A stretch of DNA of 64,000 nt from Actinoplanes subtropicus (GCF_000721705.1 NZ_JOJL01000011.1:186001-250000), one strand, 5' to 3'; counted from the stretch's first letter, positions 39,530-53,328 are shown. Numbers and translations are program-made. The notes: a model not told the origin generated them from the sequence alone.

Positions 39530-40357
39530 ATGGTCGACACCGCGCGCGCCGAGGACTGGCTGCTCGCCCTCGCCCAGCAGCACCGGCTCTCGCCCGCCCA
39601 GCGGCAGATCGTGCAGCGGATGCTCGGCATGTTCCCGGATGTGGCGTTCCTGTCCACCATCGAGATCGCCGAGCGGACCGGGGTGAGCCAGCCGACCGTC
39701 ACCCGGCTGGCCACGGCGCTCGGTTTCGCCGGCTTTCCCGAGTTCCGCGCCGCGCTGCGCGATGTCGTCGTCGGGCTGGCCCCCGCGCCCGCGCTGCCCG
39801 GCGTCCCCGCGGTCGACCAGGAGATCGCCAACCTGGAGAGCCTGAAGCGCACCCTCGACGGCGACCGCCTGCGCCTCGCGGTCCGCCTCCTGGCCGACAC
39901 CACACCCCTGGGCGTGATCGGCCTCCGCGCCTCCGCCGCTTTAGCCCAATATTTCGCCTATTTCGCCCGCCGGGTGGTGCCGGCGGTGGTCGTCTGCACC
40001 GACGCCGGAACCGTCGACGACGCCGTCCTCGAACTGCACGAACAGGGCGCCGGGGCAGTGCTGCTCTTCGCGATGCCCCGCTACCCGGCCGCCACGGTCG
40101 GCGCGATCCGGCTCGCCCGCAGCCTCTCGCTCAAGACGGTCGTGGTCACCGACAGCGCCCTGGCCCCCTTCGCCCCCGACGCGGACGCGCTGCTGGTCGC
40201 CCCGGTCGGCACCGGCCTGGTCTTCGACTCCCACGCCGCCGCGGTGCTGCTGGCGATCAGCCTCCTCGATGCGATCGCCGGCACCGACCCGCGGCGCACC
40301 CAGCAGCGTCTCGAGGCGCATGAGGCGCTGATCGACCGCTGGGCGCTGCCGGAATAG
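39530..40357 (+). CDS. RpiR family regulator (HTH + SIS domain)
   Basis: 275 residues, ribosome site gggagg. N-terminal HTH with FLSTIEIAERTGVSQPTVTRLATALGFAGFPEFR (about 38-75), then a SIS sugar-isomerase-like domain (VIGLRASAALAQYFAYFARR, VLLFAMPRYPAATVGAIRLARS, VVVTDSALAPFAPDADALL). RpiR proteins usually sense phosphorylated sugars, but several control amine or amino-acid catabolism. Its position and the shared heptamers suggest control of the cyclodeaminase/HAL operon and possibly the importer. Confidence 0.88.
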   Translation: MVDTARAEDWLLALAQQHRLSPAQRQIVQRMLGMFPDVAFLSTIEIAERTGVSQPTVTRLATALGFAGFPEFRAALRDVVVGLAPAPALPGVPAVDQEIANLESLKRTLDGDRLRLAVRLLADTTPLGVIGLRASAALAQYFAYFARRVVPAVVVCTDAGTVDDAVLELHEQGAGAVLLFAMPRYPAATVGAIRLARSLSLKTVVVTDSALAPFAPDADALLVAPVGTGLVFDSHAAAVLLAISLLDAIAGTDPRRTQQRLEAHEALIDRWALPE

Positions 40358-40368
40358 TGTCGTCCGCC

Positions 40369-40599
40369 TCAGATGTCTTCGCCGCGCACATGCACGCTTT
40401 CGCCGCGTTCGCGCAGTTGCTCGGTCACCTGCCCCTCGGTCATCGACACAAGATGCTCGTCGACGGTTGCCTGCTCCTTGAGTTCCGCATAGGTCGACCG
40501 CACCCGCCGCTCGAGTTCGGCACGGTCGACGTCGGGAAACCGCTGCGCCAGCGCCTCGACCTCTCGCCGCAGCGCCACTTCCGGATTGTCGATGCTCAT
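40369..40599 (-). CDS. Small helical conserved protein
   Basis: 76 residues, no Cys, highly charged and helical (ALRREVEALAQRFPDVDRAELERRVR, then YAELKEQATVDEHL and a short C-terminal segment). The pattern, a helical pair with a PDVDRAELE-type turn, is common in actinobacterial proteins of about 70-80 residues of unknown role. It is convergent with rpiR and has a 54-bp gap to the next gene. No function is assigned. Confidence 0.6.
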   Translation of the reverse strand: MSIDNPEVALRREVEALAQRFPDVDRAELERRVRSTYAELKEQATVDEHLVSMTEGQVTEQLRERGESVHVRGEDI

Positions 40600-40653
40600 T
40601 CCGGTCTGGTTCCCGCCAAACCCCCGATCAACACCATTTCCACGTACGCGCCT

Positions 40654-41370
40654 CTAGCCGAGCGAGCGACCCACCTTGATCGCCTCGTCCCGGTCGGCGA
40701 TCCCTTCCAGGCGGTACGTCACCGCGTTGTGCTGCCAGATCAGCGTCGGCCCGGCCACCCGCGCCGTGACCGTGCGCTCCACCCCGGCGCGGTCCACGTA
40801 GGTCACCTCGTGCGGCTTCGCCAGCCAGATGCCGTAGTCCGCGCCGACATTCACCCACTCCGCGTTCGGGGCCTGCTTGAAGAAGATCGGGTCGATCGTG
40901 CCGTCGCACTGGTCGAGCCGCACCCGCCCGTTGCGGTAGGCGAACGTGACCACGCGTGCCCCGTCGGCGATCGTCACGTCTTGCGGGTCGCCGAGCGCGG
41001 CCGGCACCAGGACCGGGAACTTCGCCGCTCGCCGGGCCGCCTCCAGGGTGGTGGCCTGCTCGAACGGCAGGGGACTCGGGCCGGCCGGCAGGGCGACCGG
41101 GGGAGCCGGCCCCGTGCGTACGGCGATCCCGGCCACCCGCAGCAAGCCATCGACGGCGGAAACCACCGCGGCCCGGGCGGGCGCCACGCCGCCGATCGCT
41201 CCGGCCACCGCGACCAGCACACCGATCAACCACAACCGCCAGCGCCGCGTCGCCTTGCGCCGGGCGATGCCGGCGCGCACCGCGGCCCGTTGATCCCGAG
41301 CCGGCGGTACGTCGAGGAAGTCGCCGAGCGCACGCAGCTCCGCGATCAGGTCGTCGTGCCGGTCAGTCAT
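40654..41370 (-). CDS. Membrane-anchored partner of ECF sigma factor
   Basis: 238 residues: a cytoplasmic N-terminus (about 1-42, rich in Arg/Asp), one membrane helix (RLWLIGVLVAVAGAIGGVAPA) and an extracytoplasmic domain with LDQCDGTIDPIFFKQAPNAEW and YGIWLAKPHEVTYVDRAGVE. It starts inside the sigma gene (8-bp overlap), the usual arrangement for an anti-sigma factor. No HxxxCxxC zinc motif is seen, so it is either a non-ZAS anti-sigma or an effector of the sigma. Confidence 0.75.
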   Translation of the reverse strand: MTDRHDDLIAELRALGDFLDVPPARDQRAAVRAGIARRKATRRWRLWLIGVLVAVAGAIGGVAPARAAVVSAVDGLLRVAGIAVRTGPAPPVALPAGPSPLPFEQATTLEAARRAAKFPVLVPAALGDPQDVTIADGARVVTFAYRNGRVRLDQCDGTIDPIFFKQAPNAEWVNVGADYGIWLAKPHEVTYVDRAGVERTVTARVAGPTLIWQHNAVTYRLEGIADRDEAIKVGRSLG

Positions 41371-41956
41371 CGGTGCCCTCCTCCCCGGCCAGGTGTTCGT
41401 CTTCGGCCAGGTGTTCGCGGAGCCGGCCCAGCGCCCGCGCCGTCCGCGACTTGACCGTGCCCTTCGGCCAGCCCAGCGCCACCGCGGTCGCCGCCTCGGA
41501 CAGGTCGAGCAGGTAGCGGCAGACCAGCACCTCCCGGTCCCGCCGGTCGAGCCGCCGCAGCTGGTCGACCAGCCGTTGCCGGCGCTCGTTCGCCTCGGCC
41601 GTGTCGGCGGGATCCGGCGCCGGCTCGGGCATCTCCTGCCGTACCGCGCGCAGCAGCACCCCGTCCCGCCGGCCGCGGGAGCGGTGCAGGTTGCGCGTCT
41701 CGTTCGCGACGATCGCCAGCAGCCAGGGCCGGAACCCCGACTCGCCCCGATACCGCGAAAGCCCCCGATACGCCTTGACCAGCGCCTCCTGCACCACGTC
41801 ATCCGCGTCGGCCCCGGCACCGAGCAACACCGCGGCCCGGTGCGCGGCCGCGGTGTAGTGCGCGACCAGGACCTCGTACGCGTCCAGATCGCCGGCCCGC
41901 GCCCGCGCCACCACGGCCGCGTCATCGAGCTCGGTCGCCCGTTCCAGCCCCGACAC
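41363..41956 (-). CDS. ECF sigma factor (SigE-like)
   Basis: 197 residues from GTG 41956. Region 2 (DLDAYEVLVAHYTAAAHRAAVLLG then DADDVVQEALVKAYRGLSRYR, with the ESGFRPWLLAIVANETRNLHR promoter-melting part) and region 4 (RLDRRDREVLVCRYLLDLSEAATAVALGWPKGTVKSRTARALGRLRE) are complete. A C-terminal EDEHLAGEE tail follows. It is co-translated with the membrane partner at 40654-41370. The group and target promoters cannot be told here. Confidence 0.9.
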   Translation of the reverse strand: MSGLERATELDDAAVVARARAGDLDAYEVLVAHYTAAAHRAAVLLGAGADADDVVQEALVKAYRGLSRYRGESGFRPWLLAIVANETRNLHRSRGRRDGVLLRAVRQEMPEPAPDPADTAEANERRQRLVDQLRRLDRRDREVLVCRYLLDLSEAATAVALGWPKGTVKSRTARALGRLREHLAEDEHLAGEEGTDD

Positions 41957-42140
41957 CCCCGCCCGCTAGCCGCCGTCGAACACATCATCGACACCGCCCG
42001 GCGCGAAACGGTTCCCGCGCGGCGCGGCAAATCGGCCGCCGACGGAACAGGCGTCGCGCCGGGCCGGCCCTGCAGCTGTTGCACCGGCCCGGCTCGGCAG
42101 CCCTCGCACCGGGCCGGGCTCGGCGGCGTGCCGGGTTCGC

Positions 42141-42665
42141 TCAGCGCCTGGCTCGGGCGTGGGCGACCTGCTCGCCGAGCGGAGCGTTCCACGGCGTCAA
42201 GTCGGCGGTCTCCAGCGCGGGGACCGGAAGCGCCTCCCGGCCGGCCGCCCACACCGCGAGAGGCGGATCGACCGCGGTGACGACCCCATCGCCGGTCACC
42301 GGCACGTCGAACCGGCCCGCCTCGACCACCCGCCCCGCCACCGTCAGCGAGGTCGAACGGCCGGCTCCCCGCGACAACCCGGCGAGCGTCTCGGCCGCCT
42401 CCCGCGCCGTCATCCCACCCGTCGACATCAGGCGCGGGGAGAAGGACAACAACGCGCCGACGGCCAGCGCCAGATGGGGCGTGGTGGACCACCCGGGCTT
42501 CGAGGTCGAGACCGAAATATCCGCCAAATCGTCACGTGTCTCGTCCCGGCAACGGGCGAGCGTGACAGTGTGGAGCTCGCTGTCCCGCCACTCGGAGCGC
42601 ACGCCGCCGAGCCAGGGCGACCCGAAACCCGGCGCGTCCCAGAGCGGGAACCCGACAGCGTCCAT
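42141..42665 (-). CDS. Hypothetical protein
   Basis: 174 residues from ATG 42665 (a GTG codon directly upstream at 42668 is also possible). No membrane segment or signal. It contains VRSEWRDSELHTVTLARCRDE and a central LALAVGALLSFSPRLMSTGGMT. I recognise no family. It follows the VOC gene with no gap (stop 42669) and is probably co-transcribed. It ends with basic residues VAHARARR. Confidence 0.6.
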   Translation of the reverse strand: MDAVGFPLWDAPGFGSPWLGGVRSEWRDSELHTVTLARCRDETRDDLADISVSTSKPGWSTTPHLALAVGALLSFSPRLMSTGGMTAREAAETLAGLSRGAGRSTSLTVAGRVVEAGRFDVPVTGDGVVTAVDPPLAVWAAGREALPVPALETADLTPWNAPLGEQVAHARARR

Positions 42666-42668
42666 CAC

Positions 42669-43016
42669 TCATCTATCGCAGATCAAGAGGGTGTTGCCGT
42701 CGGGGTCGGTGGTGGTGAACCACAGGCAGGTGTGCTCGTCGCCGCTGATCGGGCCGGGGTCGCGGTCGGCCAGGCTCTTGCGGGCCGCCTCCAGGTCGCC
42801 GACCAGCAGGCTGAACGCGGCCCAGGTCAGGCCGGGGCGGGCGGCGATGCCGCTCCCGGGACCCATCAGGGTGAGGCGGAACTCGCGGTCGGGGGAGTCG
42901 AGGACGGCCGCGTGCTCCTGGACGCTGGAGACGGCCAGGCCGAAGACCGCCGAATACCAAGCGGCCGCATCCCGCGGGGACGTGACCGGCAGGAACACAC
43001 TGCCGAGTTGTGCCAT
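42669..43016 (-). CDS. VOC (glyoxalase/bleomycin-resistance) family protein
   Basis: 115 residues. One vicinal-oxygen-chelate module in the typical arrangement: AQLGSVFLPVTSPRDAAAWYSAVFGL at the start, DSPDREFRLTLMGPGSG in the middle and LWFTTTDPDGNTLLICDR at the end. Such small proteins act as enzymes or binding proteins for hydrophobic antibiotics; no substrate can be read. It is followed by an unknown gene without a gap. Confidence 0.82.
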   Translation of the reverse strand: MAQLGSVFLPVTSPRDAAAWYSAVFGLAVSSVQEHAAVLDSPDREFRLTLMGPGSGIAARPGLTWAAFSLLVGDLEAARKSLADRDPGPISGDEHTCLWFTTTDPDGNTLLICDR

Positions 43017-43087
43017 GCCCAGAATCTACGGCCCGGGTGTGACAAAAGTTCGGGAACCGATCCGCGCCCGGTGGTGTCCCCGGTTAC

Positions 43088-43537
43088 ATGAGGCCATCGA
43101 CCGTGCTGATCCTCGTACTCCTGCTTGGTTCTTGCAGTGAGAAGCCTCCGCCGGCGCAAGCGGCGTGCGTCACCAAGATCGAGACCGGCGCGCTGCCGGT
43201 GTGGGCGCGCGCCGGCTTCAGTGGGGACGGCTCCGGGAACCCGCACGTGTTCAGCAAGAACGGCGACATGCTGGGGGTGCTGTTCGGCGATCCGCTCAAG
43301 GCGCCGCCGGCCGCCGACCACGGCAACAAGATCCTCTGGGTGTCGCGGCTGCCGATCACCACGCCCAGCGACTTCACGATCGTGGCAAAGCTCGACGGAA
43401 CCGGCGAAACGGTCCAGCCCGAGGTCGGCCCCGCGCCGGGGCCCTCGATCGTGGATCTGCCCAGGCCCGGATGCTGGCGGCTGACCTTGCGGTGGTCCGG
43501 CCACGAGGACTCGATGGATCTCACCTATTCTTCGTGA
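43088..43537 (+). CDS. Secreted lipoprotein of unknown function
   Basis: 149 residues with a lipoprotein signal (TVLILVLLLGSCSEK; lipidated Cys16). The mature part has Cys26 and Cys134 as possible disulfide partners, and motifs WARAGFSGDGSGNPHVFSK and NKILWVSRLPI. The form is common in Actinoplanes-type genomes but I do not know a named family. It precedes the acyl-CoA carboxylase gene by 62 bp on the same strand. Confidence 0.75.
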   Translation: MRPSTVLILVLLLGSCSEKPPPAQAACVTKIETGALPVWARAGFSGDGSGNPHVFSKNGDMLGVLFGDPLKAPPAADHGNKILWVSRLPITTPSDFTIVAKLDGTGETVQPEVGPAPGPSIVDLPRPGCWRLTLRWSGHEDSMDLTYSS

Positions 43538-43599
43538 TCAGCACGGGGCCGGTACCCTCCCCTGAGAGTTACCCAACGGTGAGGGCAGGGCTGGGTCTG

Positions 43600-49065
<5,466 letters not shown>

Positions 49066-49096
49066 GCGGGCGGCGGGGCGGTGTCATGCTTGGGGC

Positions 49097-49492
49097 ATGG
49101 CAGCGCAGCAGATCCGCGCGTCGGACGGGGAACGGGAACAGGTCGCGCACATCCTGCGGGCCGCGATGGGCGAGGGCCGGCTCACCCTCGACGAGGGGGA
49201 GGAACGCCTGGCCGCGGTCTATCAGGCCGTCTACCGCGACGACCTGGAACGGCTGACCGCCGACCTGCCCGGCAACGGCCGGCCGGCGCTCGCCGACCTG
49301 CCCGAGGCGAGGATGGCCGTCGCCCGGCAGCGGCGCCGCACGGCCGCGGCCGCAAGCGCGGTGATCGTGGTGGTGGCGGCGCTGCTCGCGGCCTGGGCGC
49401 TGACCGGCGCGCACTTCATCTGGCCCGGCTTCCTGTTCTTCCTGTTCATCTTCGGCCCGATCGGCCGGGGCCGGCGCCACGACCGCCGCTGA
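49097..49492 (+). CDS. DUF1707 membrane protein
   Basis: 131 residues. The N-terminal DUF1707 motif is RASDGEREQVAHILRAAMGEGRLTLDEGEERLAAVYQA (about 7-45), followed by DLERLTADLP and a C-terminal hydrophobic hairpin (AVIVVVAALLAAWAL and FIWPGFLFFLFIFGPIG). DUF1707 proteins are abundant in actinobacteria with no agreed role. The stop overlaps the next start as TGATG. Confidence 0.85.
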   Translation: MAAQQIRASDGEREQVAHILRAAMGEGRLTLDEGEERLAAVYQAVYRDDLERLTADLPGNGRPALADLPEARMAVARQRRRTAAAASAVIVVVAALLAAWALTGAHFIWPGFLFFLFIFGPIGRGRRHDRR

Positions 49493-50160
49493 TGGACCCG
49501 CGTCTTCGCAGCGCTGTCGACGCGAGTGTGGGGTGGTACGAGGACCTCTGCGCCCTGCACGGGGTCGGCTCCACCCTGGCCGACGGGCTGTGGAGCGCGC
49601 TCGACCGGCCGCCCCCGCTGCACTCGGACGCGCTGGTCGTCGAGCCCGAGGTGACCGCCGGCCGGGTTCTCGCCTGCCTTTCGGGCCGCGAGCACTGCGG
49701 CGTCAAGGACAGCTTCGCGACCATGGACCTGTCCGGCGACGGCATGGAGCTGCTGTTCCCGGCCACCTGGATCCACCGCGAACCCGCATCTCAGCGCGCC
49801 CCGGCCGGCTGGGTCACGGTGACCGGCGCCGACGAGCTCGCCGACTGGACCGCTCACCACGACACGACCGACGTGCTGCTGCCCCCACTGCTGCGGCGCG
49901 CACACTTCCGCATCCTGGCCCGGCACGCGGACGGTCGCCTCGTCGCCGGCGCGGTCGCCCGCCTCGGCAGCGGCGCCGTCGACGTGTCGAACGTGTGGTC
50001 CGCACCCGGCCACCGCGTCGACTGGGCCGGACTGGCCGGTGTGATCGCCTGCTACTTCCCGGGCCGCCCGCTGGTCGGCTACGAGCGCGGCGAGGCCCTC
50101 GAAGCCGCGCTGGCCGGCGGCTTCACGCCCCTCGGCGACCTGCGGGTCTGGGTCCGCTGA
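49492..50160 (+). CDS. Putative GNAT-like protein
   Basis: 222 residues. The N-terminal half is unassigned (SVGWYEDLCALHGVGSTLADGLW, Trp- and Leu-rich). The C-terminal part (LLRRAHFRILARHADGRLVAGAVARLGSGAVDVSNVWSA and PLVGYERGEALEAALAGGFTPLGDLRVWV) looks like a GNAT fold with strand order resembling acetyltransferase-like proteins. No clear acetyl-CoA P-loop is seen, so activity is doubtful. It is co-translated with the DUF1707 gene and 2 bp ahead of the DksA-like gene. Confidence 0.55.
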   Translation: MDPRLRSAVDASVGWYEDLCALHGVGSTLADGLWSALDRPPPLHSDALVVEPEVTAGRVLACLSGREHCGVKDSFATMDLSGDGMELLFPATWIHREPASQRAPAGWVTVTGADELADWTAHHDTTDVLLPPLLRRAHFRILARHADGRLVAGAVARLGSGAVDVSNVWSAPGHRVDWAGLAGVIACYFPGRPLVGYERGEALEAALAGGFTPLGDLRVWVR

Positions 50161-50162
50161 CG

Positions 50163-50489
50163 ATGGCCCGGGACGAATTGCTGAGGCTGCGAGCGAGCGC
50201 CGAGTCGGAGGCGGCCACCCTGGCGGCCGACCTGGAGGCGCTGTTCACGGCCTCGCGCGACTCGAACGCCGACGACGAGCACGACCCCGAGGGCGCCACC
50301 ATCGGCTTCGAACGCGCCCAGCTCACCGCCCTGCTGGCCGCCGCCCGCGACCGGCTCGCCGAGGTCGATGACGCACTGCGCCGCCTGACCGAGGGAACCT
50401 ACGGCGCCTGCGAACGCTGCGGCCACCCGATCGCCGCCGAACGGCTGGCCGCCAGGCCGTTCGCCCGCCACTGCATAACCTGCGCCTGA
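50163..50489 (+). CDS. TraR/DksA family zinc-finger protein
   Basis: 108 residues. A coiled-coil N-terminus (LLRLRASAESEAATLAADLEALF), an acidic middle (SNADDEHDPEGATIGFERAQL) and a C-terminal four-Cys zinc finger (GACERCGHPIAAERLAARPF and HCITCA). DksA proteins bind RNA polymerase; short actinobacterial members of this subgroup are mostly uncharacterised. It is the last gene of a three-gene set with the DUF1707 gene. Confidence 0.88.
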   Translation: MARDELLRLRASAESEAATLAADLEALFTASRDSNADDEHDPEGATIGFERAQLTALLAAARDRLAEVDDALRRLTEGTYGACERCGHPIAAERLAARPFARHCITCA

Positions 50490-50510
50490 GTGATGCTGCC
50501 GGCGACGTGC

Positions 50511-50867
50511 CTACGCCGCCTCCTCCAGCACGGATCGGATCAGTCCGGCCAGTTCGCGGAGGAAGGCTGCGGCTCCCGCGTCGGTCGGATCGTGGTCGAG
50601 CGACTTGCCGGCCTCGCCGGCGACCATGCGCAGCAGCGTGCCGGTCGGCAGATCCGCGGCCAGCACGGCATCGATGGCGTCCAGGCCCTGACGGAGGGTC
50701 CTGGTGTTGTGCTGCGCGGTCATGTGCAGCTCTTCGCGGATCTCGCCCCACCCGTCGGTGTCCACCACATGGCCGTCCAGGAGGTCGCGGACCTTCTCCA
50801 GTGGCGGGCGGGCGTCCTGTTCCGCCATCCGTGCCCGTAACATGTCACGGGTCTGGGAAGGGTCCAT
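50511..50867 (-). CDS. Small acidic protein, candidate immunity partner
   Basis: 118 residues, acidic and helical (LEKVRDLLDGHVVDTDGWGEIREEL, then DAIDAVLAADLPTGTLLRMVAGEAGKSLDHDPTDAGAAAFLRELAGLIRSVLEE). It lies 4 bp downstream of the putative nuclease-like gene at 50872-51594 and on the same strand. That position, size and charge are what immunity proteins of polymorphic-toxin pairs look like. No recognised immunity family matches, so this is a hypothesis from context. Confidence 0.6.
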   Translation of the reverse strand: MDPSQTRDMLRARMAEQDARPPLEKVRDLLDGHVVDTDGWGEIREELHMTAQHNTRTLRQGLDAIDAVLAADLPTGTLLRMVAGEAGKSLDHDPTDAGAAAFLRELAGLIRSVLEEAA

Positions 50868-50871
50868 GGCC

Positions 50872-51594
50872 TCAGAGTATCCCGGCAGGGAAGGCGCTCA
50901 CGAGGAACAAGCGTGCGGGATCCGCACCCGGCACCAGCCTGATGCGCAGCCGCACGAGGCTGGTCGACATGTACTCCGCCTGGCGTGGTCCGAAGCCGTA
51001 CATCCCGCCGTTGAGGAATCCCTCACCTACTCGGTGCCCGGCGTTGTATCCGGCCCTGTGAAAGCCCTTCAACGCCAGGTCGCCACGGATGTTCTCCCAG
51101 TTGCGCTGGACATATTCGTTGATCTCGCGGGTCATGACCGTCGCGTTGTCCCACTTGAAGGACTGGTTCTCCGGGCCGTCCCAGCCGTGGTCGCCGTAGA
51201 TACGCCCTTCGATCGTCTGCACGCCGGCCTGCCGGCGTACGGGGAGGTCAGGACCATGCCGCTCGATTGTGTGCGCACGGGGATGAACCGCTTCGTTGTC
51301 AGCGACATGGATCTTCGGCGGGTCCTGGCCAAGTTGGTCGTATATGCGCATCGCGTGCGCGACTTCCGGGTCTTCCGGAACCGGCTCTCGCGTGGTGGGA
51401 GCGGCGTCGCCCCGGACTTCGCTGCCGACCGTTCGGGGACGTCCGCCCTGCAGCACTTGCAGAGCGTGCTGCTCGCCTTCGGCCACGTTCGAGGCCGGAA
51501 GTCGCGGGTGTGGCGAAGGTTCGTCGCCATCATCACCGTGTCGCGGCTGGGGGTCGTCGCCGCCGCTTTCGTGGCTCCTCGGCCGCGCCGTCAC
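50872..51594 (-). CDS. Putative polymorphic-toxin-like protein
   Basis: 240 residues from GTG 51594 behind a strong gggaggaacc ribosome site; a TTG at 51651 in the same frame is less likely. The first 90 residues are disordered and rich in Gly, Pro, Asp and His. The C-terminal domain (about 115-240) has HTIERHGPD, FKWDNATVMTREINEYVQRNW, GFHRAGYNAGHRVGEGFLNGG and VPGADPARLFLVSAFPAG. The scattered His/Lys residues and a final strand-AFP motif recall BECR/RNase-A-like CdiA-CT toxins. It has no secretion signal or delivery domain. The next gene downstream could be its immunity protein. Confidence 0.5.
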   Translation of the reverse strand: MTARPRSHESGGDDPQPRHGDDGDEPSPHPRLPASNVAEGEQHALQVLQGGRPRTVGSEVRGDAAPTTREPVPEDPEVAHAMRIYDQLGQDPPKIHVADNEAVHPRAHTIERHGPDLPVRRQAGVQTIEGRIYGDHGWDGPENQSFKWDNATVMTREINEYVQRNWENIRGDLALKGFHRAGYNAGHRVGEGFLNGGMYGFGPRQAEYMSTSLVRLRIRLVPGADPARLFLVSAFPAGIL

Positions 51595-51681
51595 GGTTCC
51601 TCCCGGGCCCGTCGGTCGATCCGGCCATCGACTTGCGTCGCAGCCTAGCAACCGACGGCCACCGGACCCGGCGTAGCGAAC

Positions 51682-51712
51682 GGCCCGGGAGCCAGCGACG
51701 GACTCCCGGGCC
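51682..51712 (-). terminator. Hairpin downstream of TAP-type hydrolase gene
   Basis: A perfect 10-bp stem (ggcccgggag / ctcccgggcc) with an 11-nt loop lies 20 bp after the TAG at 51733 (minus-strand reading). It could also screen the toxin-like gene from upstream transcription. Confidence 0.6.
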
Positions 51713-51732
51713 GGTCGGTGCCGGGCGCTAGG

Positions 51733-53328
51733 TCAGCGCACGGCGGGTGCCGCCTTGCGCACGGTTGCCATCAGGCTTCCGCTGGTGGTGCTGGTCGCGA
51801 GCGACTGGGCCGCCGCGGCCGTCGGGTCCGGCTGGGGGACCGGGGAGCACTGCACGTCGGAACGGTTGCCGTGTACGCGGGCCGGCAGGGCGCCGTTGGC
51901 CAGGTACGCGGCGATCGTGTCGTCGGTGCAGGTCACGCCGCTCAGCGAGCCGGCGTGGGTGGTGCCGCCGACGCCCTCGATGAGGACCGAGCGGGGGAAC
52001 CGCTTGCGGATCTCGATGGCGCCGGGGTAGGGCGTGGCCGCGTCGTTGGTCTCGTTGATCATGAGGATCGGCGGGACCTTGCTGCCGTTGATGGAGACCG
52101 GCTTGCCGACGTTGCCCTTCCAGAACACGCAGGGCGCGTTGAACCAGGCGTTGTTCCACGTGATGAACGGGTACTTGGCGTAGATGCGCCAATTGTCCCG
52201 CTCCCACTTGTTCCAGTTGGTGGGCCACTGCACGTCCGTGCACTGGGTGCCCAGGTAGATGGCGAAGCCGTTGTCCGTGCCGGGGCCGGGCTCGGGGTAG
52301 AGCGCCAGCAGGTCGGTCGCGTCGCCCTTGTTGACGTACGCCGAGAACGCGGTGGCCACGTCCTCCCAGCCGTAGACGTAGTAACCGGCCTGGACGAAGA
52401 TGTCGTTCCACTCGTCCGGGCCGATCTTGCCGGCGGCCGGTGTCTTGCGGAGCTTCTGCAGCGTGGCGTAGTACTTCGCCTTCACGACCTTGGCGCTGGT
52501 GCCCAGGTGGTACACCGAGTCGTACTTGGCGACCCAGGCGAAGTACGTGTCCATGTTCTTGTCGAACTGGATGTCCTGGTCGAGGTTGTCGCCGTACCAG
52601 ACGCCCCGCGGGTCGACGACGCCGTCGAAGACCATGCGGCGCACCTGGCCGGGGTGCAGCGTGGCGTAAACCTGGCCCAGGTACGTGCCGTACGAGAAGC
52701 CGTAGTAGTTGATCTGCTGCTGCCCCAGCGCCTTGCGGATGCTCTCCATGTCGGCCACGTTGTCGGTGGTCTTCAGGTGGTTGAGCAGCGCACCGCCGGC
52801 CTTGGCGCACGCCTGCGCGTAGGCCTTGGACCGCGCCAGCCAGGTCTTCTCCAGCTGCTTGGTCACCGGGACGTAGTACGGCCGGTTGTAGCCGGCGACG
52901 TTGCCGTCGCAGGTCAGCGACGGAACGCTGGAACCGACGCCGCGCGGATCGAACCCGATCCAGTCGTAGTCGAGCCCCGCCTTGTTCGGGATCGCCGACT
53001 GGAGCACCGAGTAGATCAGGCCGGATCCGCCCGGTCCGCCCGGGTTGACCAGCATGACGCCCTGGTAGTTCGCGGTCTTGTGCAGCACCCGGGACACCGC
53101 GATCTTGATCTTGGTGCCGCTCGGGTGAGCGTAGTCGAGCGGGACGGTGACAAAGCCGCACTCGGCGCCGCGGGCCTTGAGGGTCGCGTTGGTGCACACG
53201 CCCCACGAGATCGCGGGTGGAGTGTAACCAGGAGTACCGCTGTTGGCCTGCGCCGCCGCCGGGATCATGCCGCCGGCCAGCACGAGCCCGGCAGTCGTGG
53301 CGACGGTGGCCGCCAGAAGTCGTCTCAT
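51733..53328 (-). CDS. Secreted TAP/SlpD-type alpha/beta hydrolase (peptidase S33)
   Basis: 531 residues from ATG 53328. Signal peptide (MRRLLAATVATTAGLVLAGG, cleavage near AAAQA). The mature enzyme has the tripeptidyl-aminopeptidase pattern: VTVPLDYAHP, LVNPGGPGGSG oxyanion region, IGFDPRGVG, nucleophile elbow YYGFSYGTYLGQ and the C-terminal TAP domain with MINETNDAATPYPGA (Asp) and GGTTHAG (His). It acts on peptides or esters outside the cell. The C-terminus is Ala-rich and Arg-ended, with no anchor. Confidence 0.9.
   Translation of the reverse strand: MRRLLAATVATTAGLVLAGGMIPAAAQANSGTPGYTPPAISWGVCTNATLKARGAECGFVTVPLDYAHPSGTKIKIAVSRVLHKTANYQGVMLVNPGGPGGSGLIYSVLQSAIPNKAGLDYDWIGFDPRGVGSSVPSLTCDGNVAGYNRPYYVPVTKQLEKTWLARSKAYAQACAKAGGALLNHLKTTDNVADMESIRKALGQQQINYYGFSYGTYLGQVYATLHPGQVRRMVFDGVVDPRGVWYGDNLDQDIQFDKNMDTYFAWVAKYDSVYHLGTSAKVVKAKYYATLQKLRKTPAAGKIGPDEWNDIFVQAGYYVYGWEDVATAFSAYVNKGDATDLLALYPEPGPGTDNGFAIYLGTQCTDVQWPTNWNKWERDNWRIYAKYPFITWNNAWFNAPCVFWKGNVGKPVSINGSKVPPILMINETNDAATPYPGAIEIRKRFPRSVLIEGVGGTTHAGSLSGVTCTDDTIAAYLANGALPARVHGNRSDVQCSPVPQPDPTAAAAQSLATSTTSGSLMATVRKAAPAVR

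Noticed and set aside
29448..40357. Firm annotation as ergothioneine catabolism
   Set aside because: No thiourocanate hydratase or matching imidazolone enzyme is visible, and the lyase motifs cannot be aligned to ergothionase without a search. It is kept as a hypothesis only.
43541..43599. Riboswitch-like hairpin upstream of the acyl-CoA carboxylase
   Set aside because: Only about 60 bp is available, partly an alternative N-terminus, and no conserved aptamer elements are seen.
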